From: CAYUQT01 sp964446835
GTDB lineage: Bacteria; Planctomycetota; Phycisphaerae; UBA1845; JAFGLZ01
Length of the DNA stretch: 64,000 bases
Assembly: GCA_964446835.1 (NCBI GenBank)
Contig: CAYUQT010000020.1
Span: 62,001-126,000 of the forward strand
Direction: 5' to 3'
The notes below the pieces were generated by a model. The model worked only from the letters and a program-made list of their open reading frames with translations. It did not search any database and was not told where the DNA came from. This document shows, one piece after another, positions 51,025 through 59,540 of the stretch (the first letter of the stretch is position 1; the number at the start of each line of letters is the position of its first letter). The position numbers and the translations under genes were made by a program.

Positions 51025-51173
51025 GGGGTCAACTCTTGACAACTGACACCAAGCCGAATGGCAGACGGTGTCTTCCTGTTACGTCACGCCGGATCGACTA
51101 TCGGCGTCGCGGCGCGATGTGCCGGGCGCGGCTAGACAACAGTCCTGAGTGTCAGGTGTCAAGAGTTGACCCC
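51025..51173. repeat. Inverted-repeat element with 17-bp perfect arms
   Basis: GGGGTCAACTCTTGACA at 51025-51041 is the exact inverse of TGTCAAGAGTTGACCCC at 51157-51173. About 115 bases without a gene lie between. The right arm is followed by a tandem pair. The region 50800-51284 holds no gene. Confidence 0.8.
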
Positions 51174-51198
51174 ATGTCTACGTTGACCCCATGTCTAC
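51165..51198 (+). repeat. Tandem 17-bp repeat
   Basis: GTTGACCCCATGTCTAC occurs twice head to tail (51165-51181 and 51182-51198). It overlaps the right arm of the inverted-repeat element. Confidence 0.85.
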
Positions 51199-51284
51199 TT
51201 TGGGTTCCATGGTAACCTACAGGGCAACTGAACGCTCCGTAGTAAGGTGCCTGTCCGCGGATAGAAGCGTCCCTTCCCGACGAT

Positions 51285-52718
51285 TCACTTCGGCTCTTCG
51301 GAGGCGGCTTCCAGCTTTCCGTCGCGGATGGCACGCGTGAGCGCGGCATGGTCCCTTTCGTTCTGGTCGGCATAGGCAACGGAGAAGTCGGCGAGTGCCT
51401 GGTCGAACGCGTCGCTCTTTCCCAGATACCCGGCGAGCATAGTGGCGTCCCCGGAACGCGCGTGGGACAGCGCCAGCGACCAGCCGCACCATTCGGCAAA
51501 GAGCATCATCTCGATCTTGCCGAACGTCTCGACCGCAAACTTGATCTTCACATCCCGAAGCTGCCGGAAGTAGAAATGGCGACCCATTCTGCCCTGAGTC
51601 CACCCAAGAAAGATGTCGCTGGTCGGTTGCATGAGCCGATGGCCGTTGACCACACGCTGACCGTGGTTAGGAAACACGCTTTTGCCCGCAAACGCCTCCA
51701 GCACCGAGGCACGCGCCTCCTTCACCTGGAGAACCAGAGGATCTCCTTCGCCGTCCGTCAGTAGGATCACCCAGCAGAGGGTGCCGACGCTCCCCACACC
51801 GACCACCTTGATCGCGGCGTCCTTCATTTCATAGCGATCCAGCAGCACACGGGTGGACGGCGCCAGGCTTTCGCGATAGCGGGCGAAACCCTCGCTCACG
51901 TCCTGGTGGATCTGTCCGGGACTGTGCCCCGGCGCGTGAAAGATCGTCGGGAGCCGATCTTTGATGGTCGGCGGTTCGCCCGAGGCTTGGGCAAGCTTGG
52001 GAAAGAGATCCTCGGCGACGTTGCGTGTCCGCTCTTTCTCCAGGCGCCGGATGGCGCGGCGGCGAAGCGCGGGGTCTTTCAACGTCGAAAGCAGCGTGTC
52101 CGAGTCGATGGCATGATACCACAGCTCCAGCGATTTCATTTCGCTGAACTCGGCCATGTGCTCGCGGTACGACCTGACACAGGTGAGGGTCGTATCTCTG
52201 GCGGTGGATTCGCTCAGGCCGTTGTCGCGGCAGGCGATGACGAAGCTCGCCGCGAGGCGCTTGATGTCCCACTCCCAGGGGGCCGGAAGGGTCTCATCGA
52301 GATCGTTGATGGCGAAGATGACGTGCCGTTCCGGCGTGGCGAGCCCGCGGAAATTGACCAGGTGGGCATCTCCGCAGCACTGGACCCGGACACCGGTGGC
52401 CGGCGTGGACGCCAGGTCCAGCGCCATGTTGAGGGCCGCCCCCCGGTAAAAGGTGAACGGCGACAGGGCCATGCGCCCGTGGCGAAGGGGCAACAGTTCG
52501 GGAAGGCGCCTCTTGTCGGTCTCCAAAACCAGGTCAACCGGGTCTGGGCGATTAGTCGGCGGCTGCCAGACCGCGTGCGAGCGGCGCGGGCAAGCCTTCC
52601 GGAGGTCCTTGCCCATGGCATAGCGCTCAGCGCGCGAAAGGTGTTGCGCAAGCGACTGGACTTGCTCAGATTCAACTTGCCCCTGCCCTTCAACTGAATT
52701 CGGCGGATTCATCTGCAT
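51285..52718 (-). CDS. DUF2252 family protein
   Basis: AAGGA seven bases before the ATG at 52718 sets the start (MQMNPPNSVEGQGQ). The 477-residue protein has FYRGAALNMALDL, VQCCGDAHLVNFRG, FAINDLDETLPAPWEWD, IKVVGVGSVGTLCWVILLTD, PLVLQVKEARASVLE and GQRVVNGHRLMQPTSDIFLGW, all diagnostic of DUF2252 (PF10009). The fold is thought to be kinase-like (GDxHxxNF and DxD segments) but no reaction is established. It is cytoplasmic and monocistronic, upstream of the inverted repeat. Confidence 0.9.
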   Translation of the reverse strand: MQMNPPNSVEGQGQVESEQVQSLAQHLSRAERYAMGKDLRKACPRRSHAVWQPPTNRPDPVDLVLETDKRRLPELLPLRHGRMALSPFTFYRGAALNMALDLASTPATGVRVQCCGDAHLVNFRGLATPERHVIFAINDLDETLPAPWEWDIKRLAASFVIACRDNGLSESTARDTTLTCVRSYREHMAEFSEMKSLELWYHAIDSDTLLSTLKDPALRRRAIRRLEKERTRNVAEDLFPKLAQASGEPPTIKDRLPTIFHAPGHSPGQIHQDVSEGFARYRESLAPSTRVLLDRYEMKDAAIKVVGVGSVGTLCWVILLTDGEGDPLVLQVKEARASVLEAFAGKSVFPNHGQRVVNGHRLMQPTSDIFLGWTQGRMGRHFYFRQLRDVKIKFAVETFGKIEMMLFAEWCGWSLALSHARSGDATMLAGYLGKSDAFDQALADFSVAYADQNERDHAALTRAIRDGKLEAASEEPK

Positions 52719-52831
52719 GGAAATGTCCTTCAGCAAGATGGTTCCCGGACGTCAAATGTTGTTATGGCCTCACTCGGAATCGCCCGCGGTGGAATATGCA
52801 GGAATGCCACGCTCGATGATGGCATGCGCCA

Positions 52832-54436
52832 TCAGAAGCTCATCTGAGCGCGGATGCCGTAGACGATGGATACGTCCTGGGCGTCGGACCCGCCGGGGTT
52901 GATAATTACCTGGAGGTCGGGCGTGATGTGCAGCCATTTCGTGACCTCGATATTGTAGTACATCTCGATGCCCTGCTCGGATTGGATTCCCAGGAACTTC
53001 AGGCCGTCGTTGAAATCAAGGTAGTAATAACCTATCCCATACGTATCGCGGTTGCGCCTGGGCACCATGCCCTTGCCGCCGATGCCGATGTTGTAGAAGG
53101 TCTGAATCATGTTGGTACGGTCGGGTGACCAGCCGAACTTGCCGAAGATACCGATGCCCTGGTTGGGATCACCGGGCTTGGTGTAGAGGAACTGGTCGAA
53201 GTCATACCAGAAACACCAGTCGTCAGGCCGCGGCTCCGGCTCCAATACCGTGCCGATCGTTTTGTTGACCAGACGCCTGCGAAGATCTGCAAGTCTTCCT
53301 TTGGGATTCACGCCGTCAGAGGGAAAGTTCAGCCGGTCGAAACTCGGACGGGGCATCCCGGCGATCAGGCCCTGCTGGAGATCGTGCAGGTCGAGGCGCT
53401 CGCGATTGCTGTAGGAGAAGTTCAGCCGCTGATGCCCCTCGACCTTGGTGAACGGCTTGAGGTCAAACGTCAGGGACTCCAGCAGCGTCATGCCGTTGGG
53501 CGTGTGAAACGCCGTGTCGAAACCGGTCCGCGTCGGCGTACTGTAGGCGTCGAGAACGAGCGTGGAGGCGCTGAACCATTCCGTGGGGCTCACACCTACC
53601 CCGGCGGCCATGGCGGTGTATGGAACATGCGCGAAGCTGACCGAGGGTTGCCACAGGGATGCGTTCATGAACTGGCCGTACGGATCGCCGGTGAACACGT
53701 TTCCTCCGGGCAGCCGGCTGAGATCCATCTTGCCGGCCATCACGAACACCTGCTTGCTCAGGGCCTGGAGCACCCAGAATTCGGTGAGCGTGGTCAAGCC
53801 TGAATCTTCCGGCATGGGAAGCAGGGAGTCGAAGTTGACCGGGGATACCGATCCGACGTCGGCGTTGATGCCGTGGCCGAACTCGGTTTCACCGCGGATC
53901 GTTATGGCCCCGCCCGGCCACAGGCCCATCCGATTGGTATCGAGCTTGAGGATGTAGTCCGTCGATCCCCAATACTCGGTGGCGTCGTTGGTACTCCTGC
54001 CGCCGTGGGCGTTGCCCTGCATGAACTGGAGTAGTTCGAGCTTGAACTGAACGCCCTTTTCATCGAGGTCGGTCCGCAGGCATCCCCAGTCGCCCGTCAG
54101 CTTCGACCGGATCCACAGTTCGCCGGTGTAATCCTCAAACGGAAAGACGGAGAAGTTCGGATCGGGTTGGCCGGCTGCCGGTTTGCTGGTCGGTTCGGGC
54201 TTGTTACCCGAACTTGACCTTGCCTGTTCCGACGAGGATACGTCTTCGCCAAACGCCGAAGTGCCCATCCAGACGAGCGAGACGAAGACAAGTAACCCCA
54301 CACATACTGTGCGTCCTCCACTCGGCCTGGACTGAACGACCACGCCGCCCACCAGGGGCCCAAGTGGGCGAACACACTGAGACAGCGTGAACCTTCGTGC
54401 ATGCACGGCCCCGTACGCCTTACCCGGCGTTCTCAT
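52832..54436 (-). CDS. OprB-like carbohydrate-selective porin
   Basis: GGAGG before the ATG at 54436 supports the start. A long n-region precedes the hydrophobic signal (VCVGLLVFVSLVWMGTSAFG, about 44-63). The mature protein (about 470 residues) is rich in amphipathic beta strands: LTGDWGCLRTDLDEKGVQF, VFVMAGKMDLSRLPGGN, GIGIFGKFGWSPDRTN, GIGYYYLDFN, GIEMYYNIEVTKWLHITPDL. It ends in Phe (RAQMSF), as outer-membrane barrels do. This is the OprB pattern (PF04966) for sugar uptake, consistent with the glycan enzymes around it. It lies 54 bases after the sulfatase gene in the same direction and may be cotranscribed. Confidence 0.88.
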   Translation of the reverse strand: MRTPGKAYGAVHARRFTLSQCVRPLGPLVGGVVVQSRPSGGRTVCVGLLVFVSLVWMGTSAFGEDVSSSEQARSSSGNKPEPTSKPAAGQPDPNFSVFPFEDYTGELWIRSKLTGDWGCLRTDLDEKGVQFKLELLQFMQGNAHGGRSTNDATEYWGSTDYILKLDTNRMGLWPGGAITIRGETEFGHGINADVGSVSPVNFDSLLPMPEDSGLTTLTEFWVLQALSKQVFVMAGKMDLSRLPGGNVFTGDPYGQFMNASLWQPSVSFAHVPYTAMAAGVGVSPTEWFSASTLVLDAYSTPTRTGFDTAFHTPNGMTLLESLTFDLKPFTKVEGHQRLNFSYSNRERLDLHDLQQGLIAGMPRPSFDRLNFPSDGVNPKGRLADLRRRLVNKTIGTVLEPEPRPDDWCFWYDFDQFLYTKPGDPNQGIGIFGKFGWSPDRTNMIQTFYNIGIGGKGMVPRRNRDTYGIGYYYLDFNDGLKFLGIQSEQGIEMYYNIEVTKWLHITPDLQVIINPGGSDAQDVSIVYGIRAQMSF

Positions 54437-54490
54437 GTCAACCTCCATCCAGCCCCGTCGCATTACTGCCTGTATGTGCAGGTCCCTTGG

Positions 54491-56959
54491 TCAATCTGAC
54501 ACGGCCTTCTTCATGGCGGCCTCCAGACACGCCTTGTCGGCCTCCGCTTTTTGGGTGGGCTTCATCTCCTTCAGGTCAATGGTGACCTTGGCAATCTTGC
54601 CGGTGAACTTGTATGGGGCTGCGATTCCGTAGTCCTCCACGACGGGCGTCTCGCCGTCCTCGCCCACGTCGGCCCCTTCGTCACCCGAAAACATCAGGGG
54701 TTGCGTGCGCTCGATCCGGCCTTCGGCAGCCTTGTCGTCATTGATAAAGATCGTGCCCACGCCGCCCTTGGCCAGACCGCCGCCTTCGTAGCTGAATTCA
54801 TAGCGGATGGTCGCCCTCCCCGCCGGTACCGCCTTGGTGGCAGAAATTGTGAAACGTTGAAGCCCCAGCCAATTGTACGTGTACGTGGGTTTGCCTTCTT
54901 TCAGATACAGGCTCCACCCACCGAAGCGCCCGGCCTGGCAGAGAATCACGCCGTTGGCACCGCCCTCCGGGATCGTCACTTCTGCCGTGATCACGTGGGA
55001 ACGGTTCTTGGTGTTGATGAACACGTTCTCCGACATGCCGATCATCCCCTCGTAGACCGTGAGCGATGTACGGCCTGCCATGAGATCCGGCCTGCCGACG
55101 AGGGCGGAGTTCAGACGCTCCAGGGAGCGATCGTCAATGGGCAGCACCTTGTACCTGGCTGCCTCTTTCATGAACAGGTCCTGCATCTCCTTGAGCTTGG
55201 CAGGGTTCGCCGTTGCCAGATCATTGGCCAGGCTGAAGTCAGCCCGGGTGTCGTAAAGCTCCCACGTATCCTTGTCGAGGGTCGCGCGCGGCTTGGATTC
55301 CCACGGGGCTTTATGCACGGTGCCGGCAAGCCAGCCGTCGTGGTAAATGGCACGGTTGCCGAAGATCTCGAAGTACTGGGTCAGGTGACTATCCTTGGCC
55401 TGGGCGTCGTTGAAGGTGTCGAGCATGCTCACGCCTTCGATCGGGGTCTGGGCAACCCCGTTCACCTCCTTTGGCTCTGGCAATCCTGCGGCGGCCAGGA
55501 TTGTCGGGGCGATATCGATGACGTGGTGCCACTGGGAACGGACTTCGCCGCGACCCTTGACCCCCTTTGGCCAATGGACGACCAATCCGTTCCGCGTACC
55601 GCCGTAACTCGATGCAATCTGCTTGGTCCAGGTGAACGGGGCGTCCCCGGCAACAGCCCAACCTGCGGCGTAGTGGCCGTAGGCGTTCGGGCTGCCAAGC
55701 TCGTCGTAGTGTTTTAGGACGTCTTCGACGGTTTCTTGCACCCCGTTGAAGTAAGTCATCTCATTGAACAAGCCGTTCATGCCGCCTTCAGCGCTCGCGC
55801 CGTTGTCACCGACGATGTAGAAGACCAACGTGTTATCGAGCTGCCCCAGGTCGCCGATCGCCTCGATCAGCCGGCCAATCTCGGTGTCCGTGTGCTCGGC
55901 AAAACCGGCGAACACTTCCATCTGGCGGGCAAAGAGCTTCTTCTCGTTCTCGCTCAGCTGGTCCCAGTCCCTGATCGCTGCCGGCTTGGGTGCAAGTTTC
56001 GTTCCTGAGGGTACCACGCCCAGCTTGATCTGCCGGGCCAGAATCTCCTCTCGCAGCCTGTCCCACCCCTGGTCGAACTTGCCTTTGTATTTGGCGATCC
56101 ATTCCTTCGGGACGTGATGAGGCGCGTGCGTCGCACCCGGCGCGAAGTAGATGAAGAACGGCTTGTCCGGCGTCAGGGATTTGACCGATTGCACCCACCT
56201 GACCGCCTGATTCGTCATGTCGGTCATGAAGTGATAGTTCGGGTCACAGGGCACCTCGACCTTGGTCATTCCATCGTAGATCGCCGGTGCCCACTGATTC
56301 GTCTCCCCACCCATGAAGCCGTAGAACTTGTCGAAGCCGCAGCGGGTCGGCCAGCGATCGGTCGGTCCGGAAGGACTGACCTCCCACGCTGCCGTTTCGT
56401 GATTCTTTCCGAAGTGAGCGGTGGTGTAGCCGTTATACCGCAGCATCATCGCCAGCGGGGCGACGCTGTCGGGACGTTGCCCGGTATTGCCCGGGAACGC
56501 CGTCGCGGTCTCCATGACTGAGCCCGTGTTGCAAGTGTGGTGGTTCCGTCCGGAAAGAAGTGCGGCCCGGGTCGGTGAACACAGCGCGTTCGTGTGGAAT
56601 TGGTTGTAGCGAAGCCCCTGGTTGGCCAGACGGTCCACCGTCGGCATGTGAATAGGGCCGCCGAAGGCTCCGCACTGGCCGAACCCCATATCATCGATAA
56701 GGACAATGAGCACGTTCGGTGCACCCGCCGGTGCCTTCACTTCGAAGCGCGGCGGAGCCTGTGCCTTACGCGCATCGAGTTCGCTGATCGGCGGATACTG
56801 TGGTTCGTGGATCGGCAGAACCGTTCGATCGAGCTTGTCTGCCGCAACCGCAGTAAGCGTCATGGCGAACGCGGCAAACAGAGCGATCGCAACCGAGGCC
56901 GTACGCCTCACGCCATCATCGTTCTTCCAATTGTCTTGTCTTGTTCGCGACGTCGTCAT
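54491..56959 (-). CDS. Exported arylsulfatase (Cys-type, formylglycine-dependent)
   Basis: This 822-residue protein has a hydrophobic leader (ASVAIALFAAFAMTLTAVAA). NVLIVLIDDMGFGQCGAFGG follows with the metal-binding Asp pair at 89-90, then the sulfatase signature LCSPTRAALLSGR with Cys127 (CxPxR, converted to formylglycine). HFGKNHE, FFIYFAPGATHAPHH and VFYIVGDNGASAEGG are further active-site and metal segments. A C-terminal module of about 200 residues (FSYEGGGLAKGGVGTIFIND) is common in arylsulfatases of this group. It removes sulfate esters from aryl or sugar substrates in the periplasm. The start overlaps the stop of the upstream fragment (ATGA). Confidence 0.92.
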   Translation of the reverse strand: MTTSRTRQDNWKNDDGVRRTASVAIALFAAFAMTLTAVAADKLDRTVLPIHEPQYPPISELDARKAQAPPRFEVKAPAGAPNVLIVLIDDMGFGQCGAFGGPIHMPTVDRLANQGLRYNQFHTNALCSPTRAALLSGRNHHTCNTGSVMETATAFPGNTGQRPDSVAPLAMMLRYNGYTTAHFGKNHETAAWEVSPSGPTDRWPTRCGFDKFYGFMGGETNQWAPAIYDGMTKVEVPCDPNYHFMTDMTNQAVRWVQSVKSLTPDKPFFIYFAPGATHAPHHVPKEWIAKYKGKFDQGWDRLREEILARQIKLGVVPSGTKLAPKPAAIRDWDQLSENEKKLFARQMEVFAGFAEHTDTEIGRLIEAIGDLGQLDNTLVFYIVGDNGASAEGGMNGLFNEMTYFNGVQETVEDVLKHYDELGSPNAYGHYAAGWAVAGDAPFTWTKQIASSYGGTRNGLVVHWPKGVKGRGEVRSQWHHVIDIAPTILAAAGLPEPKEVNGVAQTPIEGVSMLDTFNDAQAKDSHLTQYFEIFGNRAIYHDGWLAGTVHKAPWESKPRATLDKDTWELYDTRADFSLANDLATANPAKLKEMQDLFMKEAARYKVLPIDDRSLERLNSALVGRPDLMAGRTSLTVYEGMIGMSENVFINTKNRSHVITAEVTIPEGGANGVILCQAGRFGGWSLYLKEGKPTYTYNWLGLQRFTISATKAVPAGRATIRYEFSYEGGGLAKGGVGTIFINDDKAAEGRIERTQPLMFSGDEGADVGEDGETPVVEDYGIAAPYKFTGKIAKVTIDLKEMKPTQKAEADKACLEAAMKKAVSD

Positions 56960-57162
56960 GCGGGCTTGCTCCCTTTCACGTCATTTCCTAGGCGTATCGT
57001 AATCGATGTCACAACCACCGCAAGAGCTATGACCCGAATGGGCTTCATGTCCTCGATCTCCTGAAACCAGTGATCGCCCAGCGATGAAACGCCCGATAGA
57101 TGGCTGTCCGTCCCGGTCAACAGCATCGAGCGCGTGGGGGAGCAACTGGAGATGACGTAGAA
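56956..57162 (-). pseudogene. Fragment of another sulfatase gene fused to a membrane-anchor-like tail
   Basis: An open stretch of 68 codons reads FYVISSCSPTRSMLLTGTDS then HLSGVSSLGD, a sulfatase signature (C-S-P-T-R) with its usual followers. It then continues HWFQEIEDMKPIRVIALAVV and VTSITIRLGND to a TGA that overlaps the ATG of the arylsulfatase. The part upstream of FYV is lost. An internal ATG (MKPIRVIALAV) would give a 30-residue single-helix peptide that could be translated as a leader coupled to the sulfatase. Confidence 0.65.
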
Positions 57163-57533
57163 GCTTGTCGCATCCGGCCCACCGGCTCAGGTTAAGAAGT
57201 GCCCGCCGCAACGTGGACCATCCCCCCAAGGTCGGGTATTGGACCATTATGTGGCGCTCCTGCTTTGGACCATGTTCTACATCTCTTGACGCCCCGTGAT
57301 CCCAAGCACACATCCACCGTTCTCCCGCCACATGGCGGGCTCCACAATCGCGGCCAGTACACGTTCAAGCCAGGGAGCCGTTCCTATTCCGACGCCAACA
57401 CGAAGGCTGAAAACCAGGACTTCACCGCCCGCTCGTCTTAGTCTATGTAATTGTCCATAGATCTAAACCGCTGTCCATGAATTGGTTGCGCTGTACGCGC
57501 GGCCCGCGATGTCTCAGCCGGAAGTCAACGTCC
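57163..57533. other. Non-coding stretch beside the sulfatase fragment
   Basis: No supported gene. A GGTCCA.. motif recurs (GGACCATCCCCCC, TTGGACCATTATG, TTGGACCATGTTC at about 57211-57275) without clear meaning. Confidence 0.3.
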
Positions 57534-57601
57534 GTCACCGACGCAAATCAGTAGGCCGCCGCGGCAACGATGGACCGTCTCCTGAGTGCTGAGTTTCCCC
57601 G
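57534..57601 (+). repeat. Dispersed coding-like repeat, copy 2 (ATMDRL)
   Basis: It matches 41009-41080; here the equivalent frame contains a stop (TDANQ-stop-AAAATMDRLLSAE), so at least this copy is decayed. A run of nine G follows. Confidence 0.55.
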
Positions 57602-57666
57602 AGGGGGGGGTAGGGGGTGTTGGATAGGGGGCACAGATCTGACGTAACTCCCTTGTAGGTAAGACT

Positions 57667-57711
57667 GGGCGGTACTGGACTCGAACCAGCGACCTCCTGC
57701 TTGTAAGGCAG
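57667..57711 (-). tRNA. tRNA-Val(TAC) 3' half (partial)
   Basis: On the minus strand TCTGC-CTTACAA-GCAGG forms an anticodon arm with anticodon TAC. AGGTC (variable loop), GCTGG-TTCGAGT-CCAGT (T-arm) and ACCGCCC (3' acceptor strand) follow. The matching 5' acceptor strand and D-arm are absent upstream, and CCA is not encoded. It is a partial tRNA gene, as left at one end of an integrated element. A diverged copy lies at 31397-31438 in the same orientation. Confidence 0.65.
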
Positions 57712-58112
57712 ACAAGGGACTCGCAAAAAGCCCAGAGAAACAAGGCATCTTCGAAGCGAAGACCCGGCCGTTGCCGTGGGCGTTGCCGCGCCTTGTCGGG
57801 ATGCCTTCTATTCGCCAGCCTGCCTGAGCACATCCAGCAGGCCATCCGGGCACTACTCGAACCTTACCAATAAGTTGCGCGCGAACTTGAAAGCCATGCG
57901 AACACACCAAGACGATGCAAGAGTCGCCGTCGCCAGAGGGAGCATCAGTTTCGAAGCCCAAGTCGGAACGGTTGCACTGTGGGTTCAGATGCACGCCCCG
58001 TCCTTACCTTTTTGCCCCCTATTTCGGCTTGACGTTGAAGGCCTGTAGCAGTAGGCTGTTAATGTAAATACAAGGTTCTTCTACTATTTTACATAAGACC
58101 TGGGATGGTCGT
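57712..58112. promoter_or_regulatory. Upstream region of the DUF4143 gene
   Basis: No gene is supported. The last 60 bases are unusually AT-rich and contain ATGTAAAT (58062-58069) and ATTTTACAT (58085-58093), near-inverse half-sites that could be an operator overlapping the promoter. Confidence 0.35.
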
Positions 58113-59300
58113 ATGCCTACCCACAAGAAGGTACCCATAGCGCGGACCGCCGGTGCGGTACTCACCGAACTCGCGACGAAGTATCCCGTGATTACGCTGA
58201 CCGGGCCGCGCCAGTCCGGTAAGACGACGCTCTGTCGGATGGTCTTCTCCAACCTGCCGTACGCCAACCTCGAGGATCCTGAGACAAGGGAGTACGCGTC
58301 GACGGACCCGAAGGGCTTTCTCAAGCAGTTTCCCGGAGGTGCCGTGATCGATGAGATCCAACGCGTCGGGGAACTGGCCTCTGCGATCCAGGTGGCCGTC
58401 GATGATCCCGACTTCCAGGGCACCTACGTGTTGACCGGCAGTCGAAACTTCGCTGTCCGAAGCTCCGTCGACCAGTCGCTCGCCGGGAGAACCGCACTGC
58501 TGACGCTCCTGCCATTCTCCTATGAAGAGCTCTCAACGCGATGGTCGAGGCTTTCATCAGACGATCTGCTCTACCGGGGCTTCTACCCGCGGATTCACGA
58601 CCGGGAGTTGAATCCCACGCAGGCTTTGGTCGATTATGTGGGAACCTATGTCGAACGCGATCTGCGGCAACTCAGTCTGATCCGGAACCTCGCCGTGTTC
58701 CAGCGGTTTTTGGGGTTGTGCGCCGGTCGCATCGCTCAGTTGCTCAACATCGAGGGGCTGGCCGCCGATACCGGCGTGTCCCACGCCACCGTGAGAGAAT
58801 GGTTATCTCTGCTGGAGGCGAGTTACGTCGCGTTTCGGCTACCCCCTTTCTTCAAGAACATCTCCAAGCGGTTGATCAAGTCGCCGAAGCTCTATTTCTA
58901 CGACGTCGGGTTGGCCGCGTACCTCATGGGAATCAGTTCACCATCCCAGATCAAGACCCACCCGTTGCGTGGGATGCTCTTCGAGAACATGATCGTGACC
59001 GAGGTGCTCAAGTTCTTCGTCCACCGCGGTCGGCGTCCCGGCCTGCTGTTCTATCGTGACAGCAACGGCAACGAGGCGGACCTTGTCATACCCCACGGGC
59101 GGCATCTCGTTCCGCTTGAAGTCAAGTCGGCAGAAACGATTCACAGCGACTTCTTCAAGGGGATGCATCGCTTCAAGGAGGCCATCGGCGAGGCCGCGGA
59201 CGGCATACTGGTCTATGGTGGCGACGAGCCCCGTGTGCAAGGCGGCGTACAGGTCGCGACCTTGTCGTCCCTCCCCGGAATCCTCGCTGAGCTGGTCTGA
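58113..59300 (+). CDS. AAA+ ATPase with DUF4143 domain
   Basis: This 395-residue protein has a P-loop TGPRQSGKTTLCR (30-42), a Walker B GGAVIDEIQRV (near 74-84) and sensor LTGSRNF (near 109), forming AAA_14. It then has the DUF4143 part with RGFYPRIHDRE, YVERDLRQLSLIRNLAVFQRFL, a winged-helix-like GVSHATVREWLSLLEASYV, RLIKSPKLYFYDVGLAAYL and NEADLVIPHG...LVPLEVKSAET. The last (D..V..G....EVK) resembles a PD-(D/E)XK nuclease core. Such proteins are scattered, mobile and of unknown function. The stop overlaps the HU-like gene start by one base. Confidence 0.92.
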   Translation: MPTHKKVPIARTAGAVLTELATKYPVITLTGPRQSGKTTLCRMVFSNLPYANLEDPETREYASTDPKGFLKQFPGGAVIDEIQRVGELASAIQVAVDDPDFQGTYVLTGSRNFAVRSSVDQSLAGRTALLTLLPFSYEELSTRWSRLSSDDLLYRGFYPRIHDRELNPTQALVDYVGTYVERDLRQLSLIRNLAVFQRFLGLCAGRIAQLLNIEGLAADTGVSHATVREWLSLLEASYVAFRLPPFFKNISKRLIKSPKLYFYDVGLAAYLMGISSPSQIKTHPLRGMLFENMIVTEVLKFFVHRGRRPGLLFYRDSNGNEADLVIPHGRHLVPLEVKSAETIHSDFFKGMHRFKEAIGEAADGILVYGGDEPRVQGGVQVATLSSLPGILAELV

Positions 59301-59539
59301 TGCAATGGCCTCACCGACGCAAGAAGCAGGCCGCCGCACTTCTGGCGACCCTGGCTGATCTGGCCTATGCACAGGCGAAGAACGGCATTAACTTACCCGG
59401 GTTGGGCAAGCTGGTGTTGGTGGACCGGAAGGCTCTCATGGGTCGTAATCCGGCCACCGGCCAAACGATCAAGATCCCGGCCAAGAAGGTGGTGAAGTTC
59501 CGAGTCGCCAAGGCGGCCAAGGACGCCATCCTCGGGTAG
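59300..59539 (+). CDS. HU-like DNA-binding protein, N-terminally shortened
   Basis: The 79-residue product has KKQAAALLATLADLAYAQAK, LPGLGKLVLVDRKA, MGRNPATGQTIKIPAKK and VVKFRVAKAAKDAIL, that is, helix 2 and the whole DNA-binding arm and C-terminus of planctomycete HU. It lacks the first 20 or so residues (helix 1, the usual TKSQ..A.IAE part) that help form the dimer core; MQWPHRR stands in their place. It may be a decayed or recombined copy and cannot be assumed to dimerise. The ATG overlaps the TGA of the ATPase gene. Confidence 0.75.
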   Translation: MQWPHRRKKQAAALLATLADLAYAQAKNGINLPGLGKLVLVDRKALMGRNPATGQTIKIPAKKVVKFRVAKAAKDAILG

Positions 59540-59540
59540 C

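Noticed and set aside
57597..57640. G-quadruplex or functional G-rich site
   Set aside because: G-runs of this sort recur beside several repeats (for example 1070, 39420, 22540) and may be low-complexity drift; no consistent position relative to genes.
57525..57845. Minus-strand frames containing GSSPVP/WFESSTA-like translations
   Set aside because: These are the well-known translations of a tRNA T-arm, here from the tRNA-Val fragment, not protein genes.
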